Assembly (NCBI GenBank): GCA_049516835.1
Contig: JBEKSR010000023.1
Coordinates: forward strand, 16,101 to 80,100
DNA from: Fen-178 sp049516835
GTDB lineage: Bacteria > Acidobacteriota > Terriglobia > Bryobacterales > Bryobacteraceae
Length of the DNA stretch: 64,000 nucleotides
Direction: 5' to 3'
Positions 51,806 to 61,122 of the stretch are shown in pieces. Within the stretch, counting starts at the first letter, position 1. Each line of letters opens with the position of its first letter. A program made the position numbers and the translations under genes. The notes under the pieces are model-generated. The model had not been told where the DNA came from, ran no database searches, and saw only the letters and a program-made list of their open reading frames with translations.

Positions 51806-51889
51806 TCAAAACCTCTCCGGACGCAGCAATGCCACCGTCAAATACACCAGCAGGAATAGCGCTGTAATGCCTGAAAGCACATAATCCAT
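51806..51889 (-). CDS. kdpF: KdpF, 27-residue subunit
   Basis: ATG 51889 to TGA 51806, preceded by GGAGGAGG. It reads MDYVLSGITALFLLVYLTV followed by ALLRPERF. One membrane helix and the ALLRPERF end are the hallmarks of KdpF, which stabilises the complex. It is too short for standard gene finders. Confidence 0.92.
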   Translation of the reverse strand: MDYVLSGITALFLLVYLTVALLRPERF

Positions 51890-51900
51890 AAGCCTCCTCC

Positions 51901-51984
51901 TTACAGCCGGTCGCAACCTTTCGTGATCGCCCACAGTACCGCGAAGCCGGCCAGGCCGATCAATATATAGAAACCGTCAAGCAT
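51901..51984 (-). CDS. 27-residue membrane miniprotein upstream of kdpF
   Basis: ATG 51984 to TAA 51901, with GGAAGGGA upstream. It reads MLDGFYILIGLAGFAVLWAI then TKGCDRL: one membrane helix and a CDRL end. It ends 11 nt before kdpF. I recall similar miniproteins ending in CDRL before kdpF in other genomes, but no named function. Probably an accessory membrane peptide of the Kdp complex. Confidence 0.7.
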   Translation of the reverse strand: MLDGFYILIGLAGFAVLWAITKGCDRL

Positions 51985-52004
51985 GTTGTCCCTTCCTCGG
52001 TCAC

Positions 52005-52454
52005 CTATTCGACGTGCAACAGTACCACTTTATGGCCGTCCCGAGCCAGGGTGCGGGCCAGTTTCTCTTCCTCGGTGCGCCACCAATGTTTCCGAGCGCC
52101 CAGCAATACGATGGATTCCGGCTTCAGCACGTAAGCAAAGCCTTCGGTGCGGCCTCGCGCCAGCACCACCTGCGGATTGACGGGCAGCGGGCAGCGGCTG
52201 GCAAGATCCACGAGTTGCTCCACCAGGTGGGCATGCACCGCGGACGGGCATCCGAACGGCGCGGCATACGGCACGGTATGCACAGCCACCAGCGTCAGCC
52301 GGGCATTCAACCCCGCGGTCAAGGCGACCGCGCGTTTGAGCAGCGCATCGGTCACAGACCATTCCGTGTAAGGCACCACGACATCGAGCTCCCCGGCGAA
52401 GCCATCCGTCTCGAGAGATCCCGGATCGATTCGAAGCCTGTCCTGAATGTCCAT
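52005..52454 (-). CDS. Universal-stress-protein-like protein heading the kdp operon
   Basis: A 149-residue soluble protein with the USP alpha/beta fold: LDVVVPYTEWSVTDALLKRA, LTLVAVHTVPY, VVLARGRTEGFAYVL, SIVLLGARKHWW and HKVVLLHVE. It lacks the full ATP-binding glycine motif, and the W-rich loop is like that in the C-terminal part of KdpD. It is first in the operon. ATG 52454 has TTGGAGC directly upstream. Confidence 0.8.
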   Translation of the reverse strand: MDIQDRLRIDPGSLETDGFAGELDVVVPYTEWSVTDALLKRAVALTAGLNARLTLVAVHTVPYAAPFGCPSAVHAHLVEQLVDLASRCPLPVNPQVVLARGRTEGFAYVLKPESIVLLGARKHWWRTEEEKLARTLARDGHKVVLLHVE

Positions 52455-52558
52455 GCTCCAAGAGTACGGAGCGGCACATAAGGAAGTCGTAAAGAAAGGA
52501 TCAGGATTGAGTTAAGGCGGCGGCGCGGCAAACAGTCTACACTTGAACAGATAGAACC

Positions 52559-53875
52559 GTGCACAAACGTCTGCCATTATTGTTCCGCCACGTCATGTAC
52601 AACCTACGTGGCGGGTTTCTCGTCCGTCCGCTGACCATCGCGCTGGCGCTGGGCGTCGCGGGCGCGTTCCTGTCGTGGTTGGAAGAAACCGTCCCCGCCG
52701 TCGGCGCCTGGGTGCCCAAAGCGCTCTTCCCCTCGCACGCCGACCCGCAAGTGGCCCAGGTCATTTTGGGAGGCATCGCCGCCTCCATCATGACCGTCGT
52801 CTCCATCGTCTTCGCCATCCTTCTGATGACGCTCACGCTGGCCTCCATGCAGTTCTCCCCGCGCATCATCGTCAGCTTTGTGAAGGACCGCGTGACGCAG
52901 TGGACGCTCGGCATATTCCTGGGCACCTTCTCCTATTGCATGGCGGCGCTTCCCGCGGCGCGCTCCCAGCCCCACCCGTTTGCGCCAATAACGACCGTCC
53001 TGGGCGCGATGCTGCTTGCCATTGTCTCGGTGGCGTGGCTGCTCTTCTTCATTCACCACATCTCGCAGGCCATCAGCGTCAACTACATTGTGGACAGGAT
53101 CGCCTCGGAGACGGAAGCCATGCTCGATGAGATCATGCCGTGGCCCCGCCGCCCCAGCCGCCTCGCGGACCCCGGCCCCATCCCACCGGGCGTCCAGGAG
53201 GTTGCGGTCTTGAGCGATGTCTCCGGCTACATCCGCTTCATCGACACCAGGAGGCTCGTCTTCCTGGCGAAGTCCTGCCGCGTGAAAGTGCGGCTGCTCC
53301 GGCGAGTCGGCCAGTTCATTCCGGCGGGCATCCCGCTTCTGATGGTGTCCAAAGGGGATCGGCTGTCTCCCGAGAACCGCGCCGAGTTTCGCGGCGCTTT
53401 CGACTTCGGCCCGTCCCGCACCTTGCAGCAGGATGTCGAATTCGGCGTCCTGCAAATCGTCGATATCGCCTTGAAGGCCATCTCGCCGGCGGTCAACGAT
53501 CCCAGCACCGCCATTAGCTGCGTGGACCAACTGAGCCGCATCCTGATCCGCTTCGCATCCCGGGAGCCGCCCGAGTCTATACTGTACGACCCGCCCGGCG
53601 TGGTTCGCGTCGGTCTCTCCTGGATCGACTTCGACCGCCTGGTGGATTCCGCATTCGAGCAGATCCGCATGTACTCGAAGGGCGATGTCGCCGTCAGCCT
53701 CCGTATGCTGCGGGCACTGGGCGACATCGCTACAAGCACCCCGGACGCGGCGTATCGCCGCACGCTAGCCGGGCAGGGCCGGCGAATTCTCGCGGGCTGC
53801 GCCGAAAAGCTTGGCGAAGGCGAGTTGGCGAGAATCCGCGTCCGCCTAGCCGCGCTCGAGCAGCTCGTGGCTTAG
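52559..53875 (+). CDS. DUF2254 membrane protein
   Basis: A 438-residue protein with four N-terminal membrane helices (LTIALALGVAGAFLSWL, GIAASIMTVVSIVFAILLMTL, LGIFLGTFSYCMAAL and LLAIVSVAWLLFFIHHIS), then a large cytoplasmic domain. Hallmarks of DUF2254: LASMQFSPRIIVSFVKDRVTQ and FGVLQIVDIALKAISPAVNDPS. Starts at GTG 52559. Divergent from the kdp operon. Function unknown. Confidence 0.9.
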   Translation: MHKRLPLLFRHVMYNLRGGFLVRPLTIALALGVAGAFLSWLEETVPAVGAWVPKALFPSHADPQVAQVILGGIAASIMTVVSIVFAILLMTLTLASMQFSPRIIVSFVKDRVTQWTLGIFLGTFSYCMAALPAARSQPHPFAPITTVLGAMLLAIVSVAWLLFFIHHISQAISVNYIVDRIASETEAMLDEIMPWPRRPSRLADPGPIPPGVQEVAVLSDVSGYIRFIDTRRLVFLAKSCRVKVRLLRRVGQFIPAGIPLLMVSKGDRLSPENRAEFRGAFDFGPSRTLQQDVEFGVLQIVDIALKAISPAVNDPSTAISCVDQLSRILIRFASREPPESILYDPPGVVRVGLSWIDFDRLVDSAFEQIRMYSKGDVAVSLRMLRALGDIATSTPDAAYRRTLAGQGRRILAGCAEKLGEGELARIRVRLAALEQLVA

Positions 53876-53900
53876 GCAGCCCCCGGTCAACGCCCGGATT

Positions 53901-53909
53901 TGATATGCT
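53901..53909 (+). promoter_or_regulatory. Extended -10 before the TIGR03435 gene
   Basis: TGATATGCT matches TGnTATnnT and lies 10 nt before ATG 53920. It overlaps the alternative ATG 53905, which argues against that start. Confidence 0.4.
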
Positions 53910-53919
53910 TGCCTCGGGC

Positions 53920-54780
53920 ATGACAGAGGGGGACATCTTCGCGGCCGCCATTCTGCTGCTGGCCGCGCCATACGGATTGGCCGGCCAGTCCGGCGCGCAT
54001 CCCACCTTTCAATCGGTGTCGATCAAGCGAAATACTTCGAACTGGAGTGAGCGCTTCCAACACCCTATGGGTATGGGTGCGAACGCGTCCTTGATGCTGC
54101 TCATCCAATTTGTATACGCGGCCCACGACAACCCCATGAGCGGCCACTCACTCAACCTGCCGTCTTCTCAGGTGGTAGGAGGTCCGGCCTGGATCAATTC
54201 CGAGGGCTACGATATCGAGGTCAAACCTGGGGCCGGCACCGATCCGAAGCAATGGTGGCTGATGTGGCAAACGCTCCTGACCGACTGGTTCAAACTGAAG
54301 CTTCATCGGGAGACCAGAGAGCTCCCTGTTTATGTTTTGACTGCCGCGAAGAACGGCTTCAAATTGCCGGCGGCGAAACAGGCGGACTGCGTTTCTTTTC
54401 CGCCCGGCACGCCGCCGCGACACATCCCGGGGAAGGTCGACTGTGGCTATGTCTCGGGGCCCTTCTCCGGGAACGAGGCAGGGCTGCTGCACATAAAAGG
54501 GAGCAAGGTCCACATAGCGGACCTGATAAGGGAGCTTACATCGGTATTGGACCGGCCGGTCAGGGATAAGACCGAATTCACCGGCGAATTCGATCTCGAT
54601 CTGAGTTTCACTCGGGACGACGCCCTGAGGGGATTGCCGGGCTTCGGAGGACCGGGCGATCCCAACCTCCCGAACATCTTCGCCGCACTAGAGGAACAGC
54701 TCGGACTGAAGCTGATGCCGGCAAAGGGCCCGGTGGAAGTTCTCGTCATCGATCATGCTGAGAGACCGATCACGAATTAG
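53920..54780 (+). CDS. Soil-associated TIGR03435-family protein, secreted
   Basis: A 286-residue protein with a signal-like N-terminus (FAAAILLLAAPYGLAG). The family pattern is visible: FQSVSIKRNT, QVVGGPAWINSEGYDIEVKP, LLTDWFKLKLHRETRELPVY and LTSVLDRPVRDKTEFTGEFD, then QLGLKLMPAKGPVEVLVIDH at the end. TIGR03435 is expanded in Solibacter and has no established function. Start chosen from the extended -10. Confidence 0.85.
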   Translation: MTEGDIFAAAILLLAAPYGLAGQSGAHPTFQSVSIKRNTSNWSERFQHPMGMGANASLMLLIQFVYAAHDNPMSGHSLNLPSSQVVGGPAWINSEGYDIEVKPGAGTDPKQWWLMWQTLLTDWFKLKLHRETRELPVYVLTAAKNGFKLPAAKQADCVSFPPGTPPRHIPGKVDCGYVSGPFSGNEAGLLHIKGSKVHIADLIRELTSVLDRPVRDKTEFTGEFDLDLSFTRDDALRGLPGFGGPGDPNLPNIFAALEEQLGLKLMPAKGPVEVLVIDHAERPITN

Positions 54781-54826
54781 GGCGGCCGGCTGAGATCCTG
54801 TCGATCTGCGGGGCGAACGGCGGCGG

Positions 54827-56124
<1,298 letters not shown>

Positions 56125-56128
<4 letters not shown>

Positions 56129-57048
56129 TGGCGCAAACCCCTTCCCGTGAGTTGCAGAAAGACAGATTCGAGGTTGGGCCGGCGCAGGGTCACATCGATC
56201 ACCTCGAGACCGTCGCGGGCGGCCGCGTCCAGCAGCCCCGCGATTTCGACCGGCTGTTCCACCGAGAAATGCCCCACACCCTCCTCCACCGTGCCACCGC
56301 GCGAGGCGGCCCATTCCGCCCCGTTCTGGACCGTGGAGGCGAAACGCATCAGGACGTCGCTGCGGCCGCCAAACGCCCGCGCCACCAGCTCTTCCTTGCT
56401 GCCCAGCGCAATCACCCGGCCATGATCCACGATGGCGATGCGGTCGCAGAGACGCTCGGCTTCTTCCATGTAATGCGTGGTGTAGATGACCGTCGTGCCC
56501 TCGTTGCGCAGCGCCTCGACCATCTCGAAGATGCGATTGCGCGCTTGCGGATCGACGCCCACGGTGGGCTCGTCCAGCAGCACCAGGCGCGGGCGATGGA
56601 TCAGCCCCGCGGCCATGTTCAGGCGCCGCCGCATGCCGCCGGACAAACTCTTCACCGTAGTATCGGCGCGGTCAGTGAGCGCGGCCCACTCCAGGCACCA
56701 TTGGATGGCGCCGCGCAGCGCTTTGCCGCGCAGCCCCTGGTATTGGCCGAAGGCTTCCAGGTTCTCGCGGCCGGTGAGCAGCGGGTACAGCGCCAGCTCC
56801 TGGGGCGCCCAGCCCAGCTCCGCGCGGGCTGCCGCCGAGTTGGCCGGCTGGCCGAACACCTGTATGCTGCCCGAATCCAGCCGGATGCGGCCGGCGATGC
56901 TGCGTATGAGCGTGGATTTGCCCGCCCCATTGGGCCCGAGCAGGCCCAGGCACATCCGGTCCTGGACATCGAGCGAAATCCCGGCCACCGCGGTCAGTTC
57001 CCCAAACCGCTTCACCACCGAGTCGATTCGCAAGGGGATCGGAGCCAT
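56125..57048 (-). CDS. ABC transporter ATP-binding protein
   Basis: A 307-residue ATPase from ATG 57048. Walker A GPNGAGKSTLIR, Q loop, signature LSGGMRRRLNMAAGL, Walker B RLVLLDEPTVGVD and switch His in TTHYMEEAE. The C-terminal tail (LRRPNLESVFLQLTGRGLRQ) is typical of the CcmA/DrrA-type exporters. A longer start at 57168 would span a palindrome. Coupled to the permease. Confidence 0.94.
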
Positions 57049-57126
57049 CAAATTCAGGATACCCTTCTCAGATCGTACGCCAAAGCGCTGCGTAAAGTTC
57101 CATGTGTAGCGGGCATGCCCGGCCCA

Positions 57127-57147
57127 GGGCAGGTCGGGGACCTGCCC
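57127..57147. repeat. GGGCAGGT palindrome
   Basis: GGGCAGGT (57127-57134), CGGGG loop, ACCTGCCC (57140-57147), then CAC. Perfect 8-bp stem; resembles 12781-12803 in sequence. Lies between divergent ABC and oxidoreductase genes. Confidence 0.5.
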
Positions 57148-57159
57148 CACGATTGGCAC

Positions 57160-57168
57160 TGCTATCAT
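57160..57168 (+). promoter_or_regulatory. Extended -10 of the second oxidoreductase gene
   Basis: TGCTATCAT fits TGnTATnAT. It is 17 nt before ATG 57186, with GGAGG between them. Confidence 0.45.
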
Positions 57169-57185
57169 CGGAATCGGAGGTCTTA

Positions 57186-58463
57186 ATGTCGGACGAACTC
57201 AATCGCCGCGATTTCCTGAAGGCCGCGGCCATGGCCGCGGGACCGGCGGTCATTGCCGCGCGGGGCGCCAACGAAAAAGTCAATATCGGCTGGATCGGCG
57301 TCGGCACCCGCGGTTACGCCAGCCTCGACTGGATGCATTCCGCAGCGCCCAACGATGTGAAGATTACGGCCATCTGCGACACCTATCAGGGGTACATCGC
57401 GCGCGCCAAGGACCGCATGCAAACTATCTGGGGGAACGCGCCCGCCACCTACCTGGACTATCGCGACCTGCTGGCCGACAAGTCCGTCGACGCCGTCTTC
57501 ATCATGACCCCCGAGCACCTGCACCACGATATGACCATTGCGGCGCTCAAGGCCGGCAAGCACGTCTACATCGAGAAGCCCCTGGCCCACACCATCGAGG
57601 AAGGTTTCGATATCGTGCGCGCGTGGCAGCAGTCCGGCAAGATCGTGCAGGTGGGCACGCAGAACCGCAGTTCGTCGCTCTACAAGAAGGCCAAGGATCT
57701 CATCCAGCAAGGTTACATTGGCGACGTGCACTACGCGCGCGCTTTCTGGTACCGCAATTCGCTGCCCAACGATCCCGCGTGGCGCTACGTCATTCCGCCC
57801 GAGGCCACCCCTCAAAACACCGACTGGAACCGCTTCCTGGGCACGGCTACCAAGCGGCCGTGGGACTCGCAACGCTACTTCCAGTGGCGGCTCTACTGGG
57901 ATTATTCGGGCGGCATCTCCACCGACCTGCTGGTGCACCAGACCGACATCGTCAATTTCATGCTCGACAAGACCGTGCCCCGCTCCTCGATGGCGTCCGG
58001 CGGCATCTACCGCTGGACCGATAAGGACGACGACCGCGAAGTGCCCGACACCCTCAGCGCCATCTACGAGTACGCCGATAACTTCCACATCAACTACTCC
58101 TGTTACTTCGGCAACGAGCGCTATGGTTACGGCGAGCAAGTGTGCGGCAACGAAGGAACCATCGAGGTGATGAACCGCCAGGACCTGTATTTCACGCCCG
58201 AGGCCTTCAAGGGCAAGGCGCCCGCCAGTGTCAAGGCGCGCCAGCCCATCCACCTCAACGCCAAGAACGATTTCAACGAAGCCGACGGCGCCATCAACCA
58301 CTTCCGCAATTTCATCCAGTCGGTGCTGGGCAACGAAAAGCCCATCGCGCCTCCTCCCGTGGGACAGCAGGCGGCCATTTCCGGCCACATGGCCACGCTC
58401 TCGTTCAAGAACCAGAAGAAGATTTTCTGGGACGAAGCCGCCAATACGTACCACTTCGCGTAG
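57186..58463 (+). CDS. Tat-exported Gfo/Idh/MocA-family oxidoreductase
   Basis: A 425-residue protein. Twin-arginine leader LNRRDFLKAAAMAAGPAVIAA; NAD(P) motif IGWIGVGTRGYASLD; MTPEHLHHDM and AGKHVYIEKPLAHT with the catalytic Glu-Lys-Pro; then a C-terminal domain with YWDYSGGISTDLLVHQTD. It is a paralogue of 22491-23690 (shared WDYSGG block). GGAGG lies upstream of ATG 57186; a frame opening at 57102 is rejected. Confidence 0.92.
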   Translation: MSDELNRRDFLKAAAMAAGPAVIAARGANEKVNIGWIGVGTRGYASLDWMHSAAPNDVKITAICDTYQGYIARAKDRMQTIWGNAPATYLDYRDLLADKSVDAVFIMTPEHLHHDMTIAALKAGKHVYIEKPLAHTIEEGFDIVRAWQQSGKIVQVGTQNRSSSLYKKAKDLIQQGYIGDVHYARAFWYRNSLPNDPAWRYVIPPEATPQNTDWNRFLGTATKRPWDSQRYFQWRLYWDYSGGISTDLLVHQTDIVNFMLDKTVPRSSMASGGIYRWTDKDDDREVPDTLSAIYEYADNFHINYSCYFGNERYGYGEQVCGNEGTIEVMNRQDLYFTPEAFKGKAPASVKARQPIHLNAKNDFNEADGAINHFRNFIQSVLGNEKPIAPPPVGQQAAISGHMATLSFKNQKKIFWDEAANTYHFA

Positions 58464-58479
58464 CGCGAGTGGGGGCCGG

Positions 58480-58920
58480 TCAGCCTCGCTTCAAGATCAG
58501 AACCCGGCCGCCGGCGTCCCGCGGCGCCAGCGCCTTCACGCCGGAATCGAAGGTCACCAGCACGCCGCCGTGCTCTGTGGCTTGCCAGAGGAGGACGGCA
58601 TCCGTCCACTGCCGATGCCCTTGCAGGCGCGCCGCCACGGCCTTCAAGCCAATCGTCATGCCGCGATCCAATGGCCAGAATTCGTGCCCCTCGTGCCGCG
58701 TTGCCTCGTCTACGGCTTCGAGCGCCGCCGCCGCGCTCACCGCGCCTTGTGTGATGGCCGGATTCGTCAGCAAGCGCAAGACGCCAAGCTGCGTCAGCGG
58801 ACTCGTCGCCCACGCCTCGTGGCCGGATTTCGCAAACCAAGCGTGCGTGGCATCGTGGCTCTCGTGGCGCGGCCACACCAGTGCAAGCAGAACGTTCACA
58901 TCCAGCAAGTGCCGGTTCAT
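58480..58920 (-). CDS. PIN-domain toxin (VapC-like)
   Basis: A 146-residue PIN protein from ATG 58920. Asp7 in HLLDVNVLLAL, an LTQLGVLRLLT segment at the place of the conserved Glu, WTDAVLLWQA with Asp and a late TFDSGV with Asp. The start overlaps the antitoxin stop by 4 nt (58917-58920). Convergent with the oxidoreductase gene. Confidence 0.88.
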   Translation of the reverse strand: MNRHLLDVNVLLALVWPRHESHDATHAWFAKSGHEAWATSPLTQLGVLRLLTNPAITQGAVSAAAALEAVDEATRHEGHEFWPLDRGMTIGLKAVAARLQGHRQWTDAVLLWQATEHGGVLVTFDSGVKALAPRDAGGRVLILKRG

Positions 58921-59141
58921 TCCTCGTCCAGTAGTTCCCGCACGCGTTCGGTGGTAATCGCCGGAAAATCGTCCGGCGCATCGAACACCGGAAGGCCATT
59001 GAGCTTCCTGATCCCGAGTTGATAGCACACCCCGCGGCGGATCAGTTCCGACGCAGCCCTGCCCATGGAGAGCCGGCTCGTTCGGGCATGTGCCCGGACT
59101 GCTCTTATCGCATCATCTTCCAGGGATAGTGTGGTCCGCAC
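58917..59141 (-). CDS. Ribbon-helix-helix antitoxin
   Basis: A 74-residue antitoxin. RTTLSLEDDAIRAVRAHART and MGRAASELIRRG form the DNA-binding fold; PVFDAPDDFPAITTERVRE would contact the toxin. Starts at GTG 59141, 6 nt after a CATCAT -10 box with TTGACA upstream (leaderless). Confidence 0.85.
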   Translation of the reverse strand: MRTTLSLEDDAIRAVRAHARTSRLSMGRAASELIRRGVCYQLGIRKLNGLPVFDAPDDFPAITTERVRELLDEE

Positions 59142-59147
59142 GTTACG

Positions 59148-59177
59148 ATGATGTCATGAGCAGACGATTGATGTCAA
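59148..59177 (-). promoter_or_regulatory. Promoter of the VapBC locus
   Basis: Minus strand TTGACA (59177-59172), an 18-nt spacer, CATCAT (59153-59148). The start codon is 6 nt beyond. Confidence 0.5.
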
Positions 59178-59205
59178 GAGATAGCAAATGATGCTGCCGG
59201 ACGGC

Positions 59206-59337
59206 CTACAACTCCACCTCCATGGACCCTTCCGCCCTCGCCGCCATCCGCAGCTTCCTGTCCAGACAAATGAAGTGACGCCGCGAGGGACGCCGGGTGC
59301 ACCACACCAATGCCGCGGCCAGTTGCAAGGCGTCCTC
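59206..59337 (-). pseudogene. C-terminal remnant of a PIN toxin gene
   Basis: About 43 codons on the minus strand read EDALQLAAALVWCTRRPSRR, then HFICLDRKLRMAARAEG, with a stop at 59206. This is the C-terminal third of a PIN domain (the DALQLAAAL helix with its Asp and the LDRKL segment). There is no N-terminal part: the upstream DNA is a UbiA-type remnant on the other strand. A leftover of a further toxin-antitoxin locus. Confidence 0.65.
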
Positions 59338-59338
59338 C

Positions 59339-59515
59339 GTCCAGTCGGGCGTCCTGGCTGGCATAGTGCTCGCTACTCTCGCGGCGGGTCTGGGATGGCT
59401 CGTGGGACCGCTTGTTTCGCTGCTGCTGGTCCTCTACCTGGCCGACGCTATGAGGTACTCCGTGTGGCTGAAGAGACTTCTGATCGTGGACATGATCCTT
59501 CTGGCTTCCTTGCTT
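59339..59515 (+). pseudogene. Remnant of a UbiA-type prenyltransferase gene
   Basis: The plus strand encodes VLAGIVLATLAAGLGWLVG, then LLLVLYLADAMRYSVWLKRL and LIVDMILLASLL: two hydrophobic helices with YSVWLKR-x4-D, typical of the middle of UbiA-family enzymes (compare the YSLWLKR...D motif). No N-terminal catalytic Asp-rich motif remains and the frame soon loses similarity. The 3' part lies antisense to the methyltransferase C-terminus. Confidence 0.5.
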
Positions 59516-60161
59516 TGCGGTAAACCCTCAATTCGTGACGGTACCAGAGGCGCGAAATCGCTTCGGCATGAGCGAGGGCCAAGCCGAATTCGCAGGCCCA
59601 TTCATCGACGCGGCGGATCGGCAAGTAGTGAATCCACTGTCGGGCCAGCAGGAGATCGTGCAGCCGGTTCATCCAGGCGTGGAATGCCGGATGATTCGCC
59701 ATGTCCTTGTAAAGCAGCACTCCACCGGGCTTCACGCTTTTCGTGGCTTTTTCGAAGACGCTCTTCTGATTTGCGGGCGGGACATGGTGCAAAACGTCCA
59801 CCAGGCTGACCACGTCGAAGAGCCCGGCTGGCCAGGGCTCGGCGAAGTCGAGCCGAACGAAACGCAGCTCGGCCCGCAGACCCGACTGCGTGACCTGCTC
59901 CGCCATTCGCGCCGCCGCCTCGATGGCCGGCCGTGACGAATCGAAACCCACTCCGGCTACGTCCGGCACCGTGCCGGCCAGCAGGGCCAGGAACAGACCC
60001 GCTCCACACCCGGCATCGAGCACAGAAGCCCCGGACGCTACATGCGGAATGAGACGTTCGAAGGGGCAGATGCGGATGCGATCCTGCATCATCTTACGCA
60101 TCAGATAAGGCCCTCCGACATAGAGTTGTCGCGCGAGAAGAGCCAATTCATCCACGCCCAT
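59448..60161 (-). CDS. Class I SAM-dependent methyltransferase
   Basis: A 237-residue protein if begun at ATG 60161 (MGVDELALLARQLY); starts at 60203 or 60230 are also open. The SAM site VLDAGCGAGLFLALLAG (47-63) and motif II region VVSLVDVLHHVPP are clear, then KPGGVLLYKDM. Substrate unknown. The last 25 or so codons (after LWYRHELRV) are antisense to the UbiA remnant, so the C-terminus is probably a rearrangement product. The UbiA remnant beside it suggests that the two were once neighbours in a prenyl-lipid pathway. Confidence 0.78.
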   Translation of the reverse strand: MGVDELALLARQLYVGGPYLMRKMMQDRIRICPFERLIPHVASGASVLDAGCGAGLFLALLAGTVPDVAGVGFDSSRPAIEAAARMAEQVTQSGLRAELRFVRLDFAEPWPAGLFDVVSLVDVLHHVPPANQKSVFEKATKSVKPGGVLLYKDMANHPAFHAWMNRLHDLLLARQWIHYLPIRRVDEWACEFGLALAHAEAISRLWYRHELRVYRKARKPEGSCPRSEVSSATRSTS

Positions 60162-60357
60162 TCCGGATCGCCCGCATGCCGGGGCACGGCCGCCACATAT
60201 CATCGCCCAAGCCCCGAATCCACGATTCATAGTAGCTAACCAAGGGGGCGAAGAAGAAACCATGAGATTCCGGCAAGACGGAGTCCGCGCAACCCACAGC
60301 CAGTTGCCGATGTGCTTCGTGGGCAGGTTCTTAGGAACTCTTCAGCGGCCCGATAGC

Positions 60358-60975
60358 TTACTGCAACGCCCCCAGAATCGCCCGCATCCCCCAGATGCTC
60401 CACTCGCTCATCCAGCGGCCGAAGTCGGAGACCGAAACCGCCACGATCAGCAGCATGAAGCCGAATCGCGAGATCTCCATGTAGACTGCCATGGGAATGC
60501 GCGCCGCCAGCAGCAGCTTGGAGCCATCCAGCGGCGGCACCGGCAGCAGGTTGAAGATCGCCAGGTACAGGCTCAGCCACACCCCGCGCACGGCGAATTG
60601 CGCCAACGCCGGCAGCGCGCGAGCGGTGGCCACCGCCACCACCCCCAGCAACACCGCGAATACCACGTTGCTGAGCGGTCCGGCCAGCGCCACCAGGGCC
60701 AGGCCGTTCAACCCGAATTTGAGCTTGGAGGGGTCGGTGCGCACCGGCTTTCCCCATCCCAGGAAGCCGCCGCCCAGCAGCGAAGTCACGAACGGCAGGA
60801 TGGCGGTGCCCAGCCAGTCCACGTGCGCCAGCGGATACAGCGTTACGCGGCCGTCGCGTCGCGGGGTATCGTCGCCCAGCAGAGTGGCCACCCAGGCGTG
60901 CGCAAATTCGTGCGGCGCCGTGAGAATCCACAACAGCAGCACGTTTTCAATTGCGTTCTGAAGCTGGAAATGCAT
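60358..60975 (-). CDS. Site-2-protease-like M50 metallopeptidase
   Basis: A 205-residue membrane protein from ATG 60975 with HEFAH (His22, Glu23, His26) in the first helix and the third ligand Asp150 in NLLPVPPLDGSKLL. About five helices. It lacks a PDZ domain, as in the minimal YdiL/Rv-type group. A 29-residue membrane peptide is encoded 2 nt upstream on the same strand. Confidence 0.9.
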   Translation of the reverse strand: MHFQLQNAIENVLLLWILTAPHEFAHAWVATLLGDDTPRRDGRVTLYPLAHVDWLGTAILPFVTSLLGGGFLGWGKPVRTDPSKLKFGLNGLALVALAGPLSNVVFAVLLGVVAVATARALPALAQFAVRGVWLSLYLAIFNLLPVPPLDGSKLLLAARIPMAVYMEISRFGFMLLIVAVSVSDFGRWMSEWSIWGMRAILGALQ

Positions 60976-60977
60976 GC

Positions 60978-61067
60978 TTAGGTCCGCCGCGTGATGGCCG
61001 CCCAGAGGCCGAGCAGCGCCACCACCGCCAGCACCGCAACTGCGAGCATCCACCGGATAATCCCCAT
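60978..61067 (-). CDS. 29-residue single-helix miniprotein
   Basis: ATG 61067 to TAA 60978. It reads MGIIRWMLAVAVLAVVAL then LGLWAAITRRT: one membrane helix with a positive end. It is separated from the M50 peptidase start by 2 nt, which suggests coupled translation. No ribosome site is seen; the mRNA is perhaps leaderless. No family known. Confidence 0.5.
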   Translation of the reverse strand: MGIIRWMLAVAVLAVVALLGLWAAITRRT

Positions 61068-61122
61068 TTTACGTGGTATCATTGAGTTTCGGCCATCACT
61101 TCTTTCCCGAGGTCAAATCCAT

